In this document: in pieces, positions 18,637 through 25,841 of the stretch
Layout: every line of letters begins with the position of its first letter
Numbering within the stretch: the first letter of the stretch is position 1
Source of the DNA: Rhodococcus sp040643435
GTDB taxonomy: Bacteria; Actinomycetota; Actinomycetes; Mycobacteriales; Mycobacteriaceae
Direction: 5' to 3'
NCBI RefSeq assembly: GCF_040643435.1
Contig: NZ_JBEYUH010000007.1
Coordinates: 1-64,000 of the forward strand
DNA: 64,000 bases
The notes under the pieces: model-generated
What the model was told of the DNA's origin: nothing
The model's database searches: none
The model's input: only the letters and a program-made list of their open reading frames with translations
Position numbers and translations under genes: made by a program

Positions 18637-19236
18637 TCAGTCGTCGTCTTCGTCGTGGCCGAACGGGTCCTCCACCGACCCCGGCAGCCAGGTCAGGCCC
18701 GGCACGCCCCATCCGGCCCGCTTGATCGTCTTCTTGGCGGCGCGAGCATTGCGTCCGATCAATACATCGACGTAGAGGAAGCCGTCGAGATGCCCGACCT
18801 CGTGCTGCAGCATGCGGGCGAAGAATCCGTGGCCCTCGATCTCGACGCGCTCACCGTTCTCGTCGGTGCCCGTGACCTTCGCCCAGTCGGCGCGCCCGGT
18901 CGGGAAGTTCTCACCCGGCACGGAGAGGCAGCCCTCGAGGTCGTCCTCGGGATCGGGCATGGTCTCGGGGATCTCCGAGGTCTCGAGCACCGGGTTGACG
19001 ACGACGCCGCGCCGTCGGACCACCGAGCCGGACGCGTCCCGATCGGGGCAGTCGTAGACGAACAGTCTCTTGTCGACACCGACCTGGTTGGCAGCGAGAC
19101 CCACGCCGTTGGCCGCCTCCATCGTCTCGAACATGTCGCCGATCAACTGGGCGAGTTCGGCGGGTGACTCCGTCACCGGCCGGGTCGGGTTGTGCAGGAC
19201 GGGGTCGCCGACGATGACGATCGGAAGAATGGCCAT
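18637..19236 (-). CDS. def: peptide deformylase
   Basis: A 199-residue metalloenzyme that removes the formyl group from nascent proteins. All three motifs are intact: GVGLAANQVG (44-53), EGCLSVP (101-107, metal Cys103) and QHEVGH (144-149). The acidic C-terminal tail is typical of actinobacterial enzymes. ATG 19236 has no Shine-Dalgarno site; a minus-strand TATCCT lies 8 bases upstream, suggesting an almost leaderless mRNA. Confidence 0.96.
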   Translation of the reverse strand: MAILPIVIVGDPVLHNPTRPVTESPAELAQLIGDMFETMEAANGVGLAANQVGVDKRLFVYDCPDRDASGSVVRRRGVVVNPVLETSEIPETMPDPEDDLEGCLSVPGENFPTGRADWAKVTGTDENGERVEIEGHGFFARMLQHEVGHLDGFLYVDVLIGRNARAAKKTIKRAGWGVPGLTWLPGSVEDPFGHDEDDD

Positions 19237-19244
19237 GGTGAGAC

Positions 19245-19250
19245 AGGATA
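19245..19250 (-). promoter_or_regulatory. -10 box for def
   Basis: TATCCT on the minus strand, 8 bases from ATG 19236. Spacing is 1-2 bases longer than at the other leaderless starts seen here. Confidence 0.45.
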
Positions 19251-19369
19251 ATGGGAGCGACTCGCGGAGTTCTCGAACCGGTATGTGTCCGTACCCCGTG
19301 GTTGAATGACTTCCGCCGAGACGAAGTGGTCTTCGTGGTCGGTGTGATTCCAGTCAGTCGAGGAGGGAA

Positions 19370-19720
19370 ATGGACGGCGCAACAGCGCACGGCAACGACC
19401 GGTCCGATCTCGCGTCCCCGCAGGGCGACGGCGCACTCGCTCAGGCGCCCGCCGGAGACGAGGCGAACGGCCTGAGCCGTCGCGATCTCGACATCCTGGC
19501 GTTCGAACGGCAATGGTGGAAATACGCCGGTGCCAAGGAGGACGCCATCAAGGAACTCTTCGGTCTCTCCGCGACCCGCTACTACCAGGTGCTCAACGCT
19601 CTGGTAGACCGTCCTGAGGCGCTCGCCGCCGATCCGATGCTGGTCAAGCGGCTGCGTCGGCTGCGTGCGAGCCGTCAGAAGGCTCGCGCGGCTCGTCGTC
19701 TCGGCTTCGACACGCGCTAG
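19370..19720 (+). CDS. DUF3263 helix-turn-helix protein (Rv0430-like)
   Basis: A 116-residue protein with an acidic variable N-terminus and a conserved DUF3263 core from about residue 35: SRRDLDILAFERQWWKY, AIKELFGLSATRYYQVLNALVD and an Arg-rich tail. The middle helices look like a sigma-factor-type helix-turn-helix, so DNA binding is likely but unproven. GAGGAGGG lies just before ATG 19370. It diverges from def, as Rv0430 does. Confidence 0.85.
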   Translation: MDGATAHGNDRSDLASPQGDGALAQAPAGDEANGLSRRDLDILAFERQWWKYAGAKEDAIKELFGLSATRYYQVLNALVDRPEALAADPMLVKRLRRLRASRQKARAARRLGFDTR

Positions 19721-19794
19721 TCGGAGACGTTTCGCGGTGGGTCCGGCCGGGTCGACACGCGGCCGGTCGGCAGCACCGCGTGCGCTCGGGCAAC

Positions 19795-19800
19795 TATGGT
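19795..19800 (+). promoter_or_regulatory. -10 box for leaderless LytR_C gene
   Basis: TATGGT followed by 7 bases and GTG 19808. The hexamer overlaps an in-frame ATG (19796) that would otherwise be called as the start. Confidence 0.5.
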
Positions 19801-19807
19801 CGAGGTC

Positions 19808-20416
19808 GTGAGCAGAACCCCCGAGAGCCCCAACCGCGCGCCCGCATCTTCGGGGCCGCCCCTGCGTGCGTTCGCGATGGTCCTGATCTCCCTGGGAATC
19901 CTGTTCGCAGGTCTGGGCTTTGCCTCACTCGGTGGTTCGGACGACGACGCGGCTCCTTCCGCCGCACCCACCACGACTTCCGCGGCACCGGCTGCGCCAG
20001 GTGCACAGTCCGCCGCTTCTCCTGCCACCGGTGCCGGGCGCGCTCCCACCTCCGGACCGGCTGCCTCGGCCACTTCGGCCGCCGAGCTGTCGCCGGCGAC
20101 CGTGACGACGACCGCCGACGTCGTGGACAGTGCCGCCGCCACCGCGGCGCCCGTCCGCGTGCTGAACAACTCCGAGGTGGCCGGGCTCGCCGCGCAGACC
20201 GCGACTTTCCTCGAGGACGAAGGATTCACCGTCTCCGAGACCGGCAACTACAGCGAGGGTCTCCTCGCACAGACGTCGGTTTTCTACGGGACAAGCCCGG
20301 GTGAACAGCAGACCGCGACAGCTGTCGCCGAGGCGCTCGGAGTGTCGGCGCAGCCTCGCTTCGAGGGGTTGCAGAACGCCGCGCCGGGAGTGATCGTCAT
20401 CGTCACTTCCCGATAG
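19808..20416 (+). CDS. membrane-anchored LytR_C-domain protein (Rv0431-like)
   Basis: A 202-residue protein: short cytoplasmic N-terminus, one transmembrane helix (about residues 23-42, AFAMVLISLGILFAGLGFAS), an Ala/Thr/Pro-rich linker and a C-terminal LytR_C domain (VRVLNNSEVAGLAAQTATFL onward). LytR_C domains occur in cell-wall proteins; the function of this one is not known. The position before sodC matches Rv0431. The GTG start is chosen from the spaced -10 box. Confidence 0.82.
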   Translation: MSRTPESPNRAPASSGPPLRAFAMVLISLGILFAGLGFASLGGSDDDAAPSAAPTTTSAAPAAPGAQSAASPATGAGRAPTSGPAASATSAAELSPATVTTTADVVDSAAATAAPVRVLNNSEVAGLAAQTATFLEDEGFTVSETGNYSEGLLAQTSVFYGTSPGEQQTATAVAEALGVSAQPRFEGLQNAAPGVIVIVTSR

Positions 20417-20465
20417 TCAGGGGTGGTGTCGGTCCGCCACCGGGGAGTTGCCGGAGGGGCCCGGT

Positions 20466-20471
20466 TATGAT
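20466..20471 (+). promoter_or_regulatory. -10 box for sodC
   Basis: TATGAT, with transcription expected near 20478 and a leader of about 29 bases containing GAAGGAG before ATG 20507. No -35 at correct spacing is evident. Confidence 0.45.
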
Positions 20472-20506
20472 CGGGTGACTTTTCGGCACTTCGAAGGAGC
20501 GGTTTG

Positions 20507-21175
20507 ATGGCCTCCAGTTCCACCCGTCGCATGTCCTGGCGTGCTCTGGCCCCGATCGTCGCGATCGCCGCGGTGGGCCTGACAGCGTGCTCGAACAACG
20601 AGGAGCCGAGCACCGTGCCGGGGACGACTCCGCCGGTGTGGACCGGCTCGCCCGCGCCCGCATCCGAGGCCCACGGTGACGACCACAGCACGGAGGGTGA
20701 AACCGAGTCGACGACCGGCGGCGCTGCAGGTGGCGCTGCAGGTGGTGCTGCGGCGTCCGCACCCGCGCTCACCGCCGAGTTGCGCACGGTCGACGGGAAC
20801 TCTGCCGGAACCGTGTCGTTCGCCGAGAACGATGGCGAGGTCGAGGTGACCATCGAGGTCGAGGGGCTCGAGCCCGGCTACCACGGTGTTCACGTCCACG
20901 AGTTCGGTCGTTGCGAGGCGCAGTCCAGCGCGCCCGCCGGCGGCGAGCCCGGTGCCTTCCTCGCCGCGGGCGCACACCTGCAGGCCGGAGGAAACACCTC
21001 GGTGCCCGAGAGCGGCGACCTGGCCTCCCTCGTCGTCCACGAGGACGGTTCGGCCACCGCGACCGTGACCACCTCGCAGTTCACTCTCGACGACTTGCAG
21101 GGCGAGGACGGCACCTCCGTCATCGTGCACCAGGACAACCTCGGTGAGCGCCTCGCCTGCGGTGTGATCGAGTGA
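20507..21175 (+). CDS. sodC: Cu-dependent superoxide dismutase lipoprotein SodC
   Basis: A 222-residue exported lipoprotein (lipobox LTAC, Cys28) that dismutates superoxide outside the membrane. Copper ligands are visible as His129 and His131 (HVH), His157 and His208; Cys136 and Cys218 form the family disulfide. Of the usual zinc ligands only His157 and Asp171 remain: the region that should carry two further His residues (about 160-170) has none. M. tuberculosis SodC is known to be active without zinc and shows the same loss. The linker after the lipobox contains short Gly-Gly-Ala-Ala repeats. GAAGGAG precedes the ATG. Confidence 0.93.
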   Translation: MASSSTRRMSWRALAPIVAIAAVGLTACSNNEEPSTVPGTTPPVWTGSPAPASEAHGDDHSTEGETESTTGGAAGGAAGGAAASAPALTAELRTVDGNSAGTVSFAENDGEVEVTIEVEGLEPGYHGVHVHEFGRCEAQSSAPAGGEPGAFLAAGAHLQAGGNTSVPESGDLASLVVHEDGSATATVTTSQFTLDDLQGEDGTSVIVHQDNLGERLACGVIE

Positions 21176-21234
21176 CTTCCCCCGTGTGACGAGCTGTTCG
21201 GCTCGCCGAACGGGCGGATACTTCCGTAATTCCG

Positions 21235-21280
21235 ACCACAGGGCCCCGCAGACGGACATCCGTCTGCGGGGCCCTGTGGT
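21235..21280 (+). terminator. 22-bp perfect hairpin after sodC
   Basis: The arms 21235-21256 and 21259-21280 are exactly complementary with a 2-base tip (CA). There is no T tract. It lies 59 bases after the sodC stop and ends 11 bases before the GTG of the next gene, so it is either a U-less terminator for sodC or a structure in the leader of the downstream gene. Confidence 0.7.
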
Positions 21281-21291
21281 TGGATCAGGTC

Positions 21292-22413
21292 GTGGCTGTC
21301 GCGTTCCCGGGATCACCCCGCCCCACCATCGGCGTGGAGTGGGAGATCGCTCTGGTGGACAAGACCACCCGGGATCTCTCCAACAGCGCGGCCGTCGTCT
21401 TCGACGAAGTGAACGACATCGCCGGACAGACCCCGCGGTTGACCAAAGAGTTCCTGCGCAACACCGTCGAACTCGTCACGGACGTGCACGACACCGTCGC
21501 CGAGGCCGTCGACGACCTGTCCGAGTCGCTCTCGCTGCTGCGCCGCGCCGCCGACCCGTACGGGGTCGACCTGATGTGCGCGGGCACTCACCCCTTCGCG
21601 CAGTGGACCGACCAGCTCGTCACCAGGTCCCCGCACTACGACGAGATGATCGACCGCACCCGGTGGTGGGGCCGCCAGATGCTCATCTGGGGCGTGCACG
21701 TCCACGTCGGCGTCTCCTCGGCGGCGAAGGTCGTTCCGATCCTCAATGCGATGCTGGTCAAATATCCCCATCTGCTCGCGTTGTCTGCCTCGTCCCCGAT
21801 CTGGTCGGGTTACGACACGGGATATGCGAGCAACCGGGCGTTGATGTTCCAGCAACTGCCGACTGCCGGGCTGCCGTACCACTTCTCCGATTGGGCCCAG
21901 TACGAGAGTTTCATCGCCGATCAGCTCAAGTCCGGCGTGATCAGTACCCCGGGAGGAATGCACTGGGACATCCGTCCCGCCCCGAAATGGGGAACACTCG
22001 AGGTGCGGGTCTTCGACGGCCTGACCAACCGGACCGAACTGTCGGCGCTGGTCGCGCTGGTGCACGCTCTGGTCGTGTACTTCGACGAATGTCTCGACCG
22101 GGGCGAAGAACTTCCCGTGCTGCAGCCGTGGCACGTCAAGGAGAACAAGTGGCGTGCAGCGCGGTACGGACTCGAAGCCGAGGTCATCCTCGACCCGGTG
22201 TGTACCGAACGGCTCGTCACCGATGACCTGAACGACCTTCTCGAGCAGATCATGCCGACCGCGGTGCGACTCGGCTGCGCCGACGAACTCGCGCGGGTCG
22301 CGGACATCCCCGTTCGGGGTGCGTCCTATCAGCGCCAGCGTCGGATAGCGGAACGGACGGGTGGGGATCTCGTCGCCGTCGTCGACTCGCTGGTCGAGGA
22401 ACTCAGGACGTGA
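21292..22413 (+). CDS. carboxylate-amine ligase of the YbdK glutamate-cysteine ligase family (Rv0433-like)
   Basis: A 373-residue member of the GCS2/YbdK family. PTIGVEWEIALVD near the start, CAGTHPFAQW, RTRWWGRQMLIWGVHVHVG, YASNRALMFQQLPTAGLPYHF and LEVRVFDG are the conserved ATP- and metal-binding regions. E. coli YbdK has weak glutamate-cysteine ligase activity; mycothiol organisms do not rely on glutathione, so the true substrate is uncertain. GTG 21292 is chosen; a TTG at 21280 would start on the last base of the hairpin. Position after sodC matches Rv0433. Confidence 0.85.
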   Translation: MAVAFPGSPRPTIGVEWEIALVDKTTRDLSNSAAVVFDEVNDIAGQTPRLTKEFLRNTVELVTDVHDTVAEAVDDLSESLSLLRRAADPYGVDLMCAGTHPFAQWTDQLVTRSPHYDEMIDRTRWWGRQMLIWGVHVHVGVSSAAKVVPILNAMLVKYPHLLALSASSPIWSGYDTGYASNRALMFQQLPTAGLPYHFSDWAQYESFIADQLKSGVISTPGGMHWDIRPAPKWGTLEVRVFDGLTNRTELSALVALVHALVVYFDECLDRGEELPVLQPWHVKENKWRAARYGLEAEVILDPVCTERLVTDDLNDLLEQIMPTAVRLGCADELARVADIPVRGASYQRQRRIAERTGGDLVAVVDSLVEELRT

Positions 22414-22443
22414 CCCGCCGCGGACTTCCGGCCTGATCGGGTC

Positions 22444-22773
22444 TCAGGCTCCGCCCGGGGCATCCTCGTCGAGCAGACCGTCGCGACCGAGTTGTTCCCG
22501 GTAGGCGATGCGTCCGACGCGATGCGCGATCACGGGCGCGGTGAGAATCATGAACATGCCCGACAGCGCCATCATCCAGATGTCGATCGAGCTGCGCAGC
22601 ACGATGATCGCCCCGCCCAGCACGAACAGGAGACCCACCACCTGGGGTTTCGTGGCGGGATGCATGCGCGAGAGTGTGTCGCGGAAACGAACCACTCCGA
22701 TCGCGGCGGTCAGCGAGATCACTGCTCCGATGAGGATCAGGATGTGGGCGAAGGTATCGAGGATCGTCGTCAC
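22444..22773 (-). CDS. mnhG: monovalent cation/H+ antiporter subunit G
   Basis: A 109-residue, three-helix subunit of the Mrp/Mnh antiporter. The core VVRFRDTLSRMHPATKPQVVGLL is diagnostic for MnhG/PhaG. The GTG start overlaps the mnhF stop by 4 bases. It is the last gene of the operon and converges with the YbdK-like gene 30 bases away. Confidence 0.93.
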   Translation of the reverse strand: MTTILDTFAHILILIGAVISLTAAIGVVRFRDTLSRMHPATKPQVVGLLFVLGGAIIVLRSSIDIWMMALSGMFMILTAPVIAHRVGRIAYREQLGRDGLLDEDAPGGA

Positions 22774-23030
22774 TGTTCGTCACGCACCCGGAATCGAGCC
22801 ACGGACACCGAACCGATGAAGCCCACCAGGGACAACGCCACCGTGGCCGGCAACACCGACGTGTCGCGGGTGTACACCGCCCAGATCGCGATCCCGCAGA
22901 TCCCGAGCGCGAGGAGCGCGTCGACGCCGACGAGCCTGTCCAGCGAATTGGGGCCGGCGATCACGCGGTAGGTGATCAGGACCGCCGAGGCGAACAGCAG
23001 CGCCCCCGCGATCGCGAGTGTCACGGTCAC
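22770..23030 (-). CDS. mnhF: monovalent cation/H+ antiporter subunit F
   Basis: An 86-residue, three-helix protein with YRVIAGPNSLDRLVGVDALL and a C-terminal VALSLVGFIGSVSVARF segment, typical of MnhF/PhaF. The GTG start 23030 overlaps the mnhE stop (GTGA). An open frame extends far upstream through mnhE but is not coding there. Confidence 0.92.
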   Translation of the reverse strand: MTVTLAIAGALLFASAVLITYRVIAGPNSLDRLVGVDALLALGICGIAIWAVYTRDTSVLPATVALSLVGFIGSVSVARFRVRDEQ

Positions 23031-23578
23031 GTCCGTTCCTCCGTTCCGCTGCGCCAGGGACTTTCCTGCCATTCCGACTTGCGTTCGAAGGTCCGGATGA
23101 GCAGGTGTTCGATCATCCGGGCGGAACGATAGAAGTCGGCGACGGCCTTGTCGGTACTCACATCGAGGACGTGCACGTACATGATCCGCCGGACCTGATC
23201 GATCTCGAGCACCATCGTGCCCGGGATGTTGTTCATGATGTCCGTCCACAGGGTCAGCACCAGGTCGGATTTGATGGTGAGCCGGCAGCGCAGGACACCC
23301 GTCACCGGCGGCGGTGCCGGCCGGATCGCGAGCCAGGCCACGTTGATCGTCGAGCGGATCGTCTCGACGAAGATCACCGCACCGAGGCGCATTGCCGACC
23401 ACACGTGCACGCGACCCTCGACGGGGACTCGGGGCAGCGGCAACACGAACATGATGATGATCGAGACGAGCAGGCCCCCGAGGATGTTGGCGATGCTGAA
23501 GGTTCCCCAGAGCAGGACCCAGACCAGGGTCGTCCACCCGAGGACGAACATCCGCAGGACATTGGCGCGTTTCATCAT
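23027..23578 (-). CDS. mnhE: monovalent cation/H+ antiporter subunit E
   Basis: A 183-residue subunit with two or three N-terminal helices (TTLVWVLLWGTFSIANILGGLLVSIII) and a cytoplasmic region with AWLAIRP, SDLVLTLWTDIMNNIPGTMVLEID and MYVHVLDV, all characteristic of MnhE/PhaE. The start overlaps the mnhD stop by 4 bases; a second ATG directly follows the first. Confidence 0.93.
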   Translation of the reverse strand: MMKRANVLRMFVLGWTTLVWVLLWGTFSIANILGGLLVSIIIMFVLPLPRVPVEGRVHVWSAMRLGAVIFVETIRSTINVAWLAIRPAPPPVTGVLRCRLTIKSDLVLTLWTDIMNNIPGTMVLEIDQVRRIMYVHVLDVSTDKAVADFYRSARMIEHLLIRTFERKSEWQESPWRSGTEERT

Positions 23579-25164
23579 TCCGGCACACCCCCGAGCACGG
23601 CCTCGATGTAGACCGTGCGGTCGAGCAGATTCGCCGCGGCACGGTTGCTGATGTCGAGGAGGGGGCCGGCGAAGACCGTCAACGAGACGCCGATGGCCAC
23701 GAGCCAGACCGTGGGTACAAGCATCGCGGGCGGCATCCTGCCCACGTCCGGGCGTTCCTCGAACGAGATGTCGGTGGCGGATTCGTCGATCAGTGCCGAC
23801 GGGCCGATGTCGGCGAGGTCGCCCTCCGGGGCATCGGCCCGTGCCCGCCAGAACGCCTTCGTCCAGACACGCGCGACGACGTACAGCGTGAGCAGGCTCG
23901 TCAGAACACCGCCGGCGACAAGGATCCAGGCCAGCACGGATCCGTTCTGCGCACCCGCCTGGAGCAGGGCCACTTTGCCGATGAACCCGGAGAACGGCGG
24001 GATACCGCCGAGATTGAGCGCGGGGATGAGGAACAGGATCGCCAGCAGCGGACTCATCACGGCCAGGCTGCCGAGTCTGCGCAGCGAAGCAGATCCCGCC
24101 TGCCGCTCGATGAGACCCACCACCAGGAACAAGGTGGTTTGGACCAGAATGTGATGGCCCACGTAGTAGACGGCGCCGGCCAGGCCGGTCTGCGACGACA
24201 ACGCGATGCCGAAGATCATGTAACCGATGTGGCTGACCAGCGTGAAGGACAGCAGACGCTTGATGTCGTTCTGCGCGATCGCGCCGAGGATACCGACGAT
24301 CATCGTGAGGAGACCGGCGACCAGCAGAACGTCGTCGAGTTCGCCGCCCGGGAACAACAGGGTCTGGGCGCGGATGATCGCGTACACACCGACCTTCGTC
24401 AGCAAACCGGCGAAGACGGCCGTCACCGGCGCGGGGGCGGTGGGGTAGGAGTCGGGCAGCCAGGACGACAGTGGGAACACCGCGGCCTTGATACCGAACG
24501 CCACGAGTAGCACGCCGAAGATCGCCACCCGGGTGCCCGGTGCGATGTCGTCCATTCGAACTGCCATCTGGGCGAGGTTCAACGTTCCGGTCGCGGCGTA
24601 CGCGAAGGCGATGCCCACGAGGAACACCAGCGAGGACACCATCGAGACCATGACGTACGAGACACCGGCCCGAACACGGTCGGCGCTCGCGCCGAGCGTC
24701 AGCAGGACGAACGACGCGGCGAGAAGCACCTCGAAGCCGACGAAGAGGTTGAACAGGTCACCGGCGAGGAAGGCGATGTTGACGCCCGCGGTGAGCGCGA
24801 GGTAGGTGGGCAGGAAGATCGAGACGGGCTGCTGGTCGTTGCCGTCGTGAATACCCTGACCGACGGCGAACAGCATCACCGACAGCAGCACGATCGCCGA
24901 GACGACCAGCATCAGCGCGGACAATCGGTCCACGACGAGCGAGATACCGATCGGCGCCTGCCACCCGCCGACCTGGAGGACGGCAATGCCATCGGCGTCG
25001 GCGTAGTAGAGCAACGCCGCGCACACGACGAGCGAGGCGACCAGCGCGACAATGGTGATCCACCGCTGAACACGAGGACGCCGGCCGACGATCAGCGTCA
25101 TCGCCGCGGCGAGCAGCGGGATGAGTACCGGAAGAGGAACGAGGTTCGCGGGGCTCAGGTTCAT
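23575..25164 (-). CDS. mnhD: monovalent cation/H+ antiporter subunit D
   Basis: A 529-residue membrane subunit of about 14 helices, related to NuoM/NuoN-type proton channels. LVVDRLSALMLVVSAIVLLSV, FEVLLAASFVLLTLGAS (conserved Glu), KAAVFPLSSWLPDSYPTAPAPVTAVFAGLLTKVGVYAIIR (transport Lys residues) and GHHILVQTTLFLVVG are visible. The C-terminal loop before the last helix is acidic. It overlaps mnhC and mnhE by 4 bases each. Confidence 0.95.
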   Translation of the reverse strand: MNLSPANLVPLPVLIPLLAAAMTLIVGRRPRVQRWITIVALVASLVVCAALLYYADADGIAVLQVGGWQAPIGISLVVDRLSALMLVVSAIVLLSVMLFAVGQGIHDGNDQQPVSIFLPTYLALTAGVNIAFLAGDLFNLFVGFEVLLAASFVLLTLGASADRVRAGVSYVMVSMVSSLVFLVGIAFAYAATGTLNLAQMAVRMDDIAPGTRVAIFGVLLVAFGIKAAVFPLSSWLPDSYPTAPAPVTAVFAGLLTKVGVYAIIRAQTLLFPGGELDDVLLVAGLLTMIVGILGAIAQNDIKRLLSFTLVSHIGYMIFGIALSSQTGLAGAVYYVGHHILVQTTLFLVVGLIERQAGSASLRRLGSLAVMSPLLAILFLIPALNLGGIPPFSGFIGKVALLQAGAQNGSVLAWILVAGGVLTSLLTLYVVARVWTKAFWRARADAPEGDLADIGPSALIDESATDISFEERPDVGRMPPAMLVPTVWLVAIGVSLTVFAGPLLDISNRAAANLLDRTVYIEAVLGGVPE

Positions 25165-25841
25165 CGCCGATCCTCCTTCCCGGTCTTGTCGTCGTCCCTG
25201 GTGCGATCACTGCCGTCGGGGTCGGGTTCCTCCGAGCCGCGTCCGTTGCCCCTGTCGCTGTGGATCCCTTCCGGCCCGTTGTGGTGCTCGCTGTAGGCCG
25301 AGTCGGTCGGGTCGTCGAAGTCGCCGTCGTGCAGATCCTCGTACGCTTCGAGATCCTCGATGTTCTTGAGCTGATCGAGCGGGATGGGATTGCCCGCCGA
25401 GTCGAAGGCGTCGCCGCTCTTGCTCGGTATACCGGTGAGCGGATCGTCGGAGCGGTCGCGAGAGGGCAGGTCGGCGAGGCTGCGCCGCTGCGATACGAGG
25501 GTGTCCTCGGGGTCGTTCTCGATCTCGTCACGTGCCCGGTAGGTGTACGAGCGGTAGGTCAGCGCCAGCACGAAGGCCGCCACACCCATCGTGATCACGA
25601 TCGCGGTGAGGATCATCGCCTGCGCGAGGGGATCGGCCATGTCCTCGCTCAGTTCGCTCTCCACCCCGACGATGGGGGCGTGGCCGGAGGGACCGCCGAG
25701 AGTGAGAACCAGCAGGTTGATGCCGTTGCCGGCAAGCAACAGGCCCAGCAGCATCTTGATGATGCTCCGCTCGAGCAGCAGGTACACGCCGGCGGCGACG
25801 AGGACACCGACGACGGCGAGAAGAGTGATGTTCGCGGTCAT
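25161..25841 (-). CDS. mnhC: monovalent cation/H+ antiporter subunit C with long acidic tail
   Basis: A 226-residue protein whose first 100 residues are the NuoK-like MnhC core: three helices with GVYLLLERSIIKMLLGLLLAGNGINLLVL and DPLAQAMILTAIVI. The remaining roughly 120 residues are hydrophilic, rich in Asp, Glu, Ser and Gly and probably disordered, about doubling the usual length. The tail could be a cytoplasmic contact or regulatory region. It overlaps its neighbours by 4 bases. Confidence 0.93.
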   Translation of the reverse strand: MTANITLLAVVGVLVAAGVYLLLERSIIKMLLGLLLAGNGINLLVLTLGGPSGHAPIVGVESELSEDMADPLAQAMILTAIVITMGVAAFVLALTYRSYTYRARDEIENDPEDTLVSQRRSLADLPSRDRSDDPLTGIPSKSGDAFDSAGNPIPLDQLKNIEDLEAYEDLHDGDFDDPTDSAYSEHHNGPEGIHSDRGNGRGSEEPDPDGSDRTRDDDKTGKEDRR

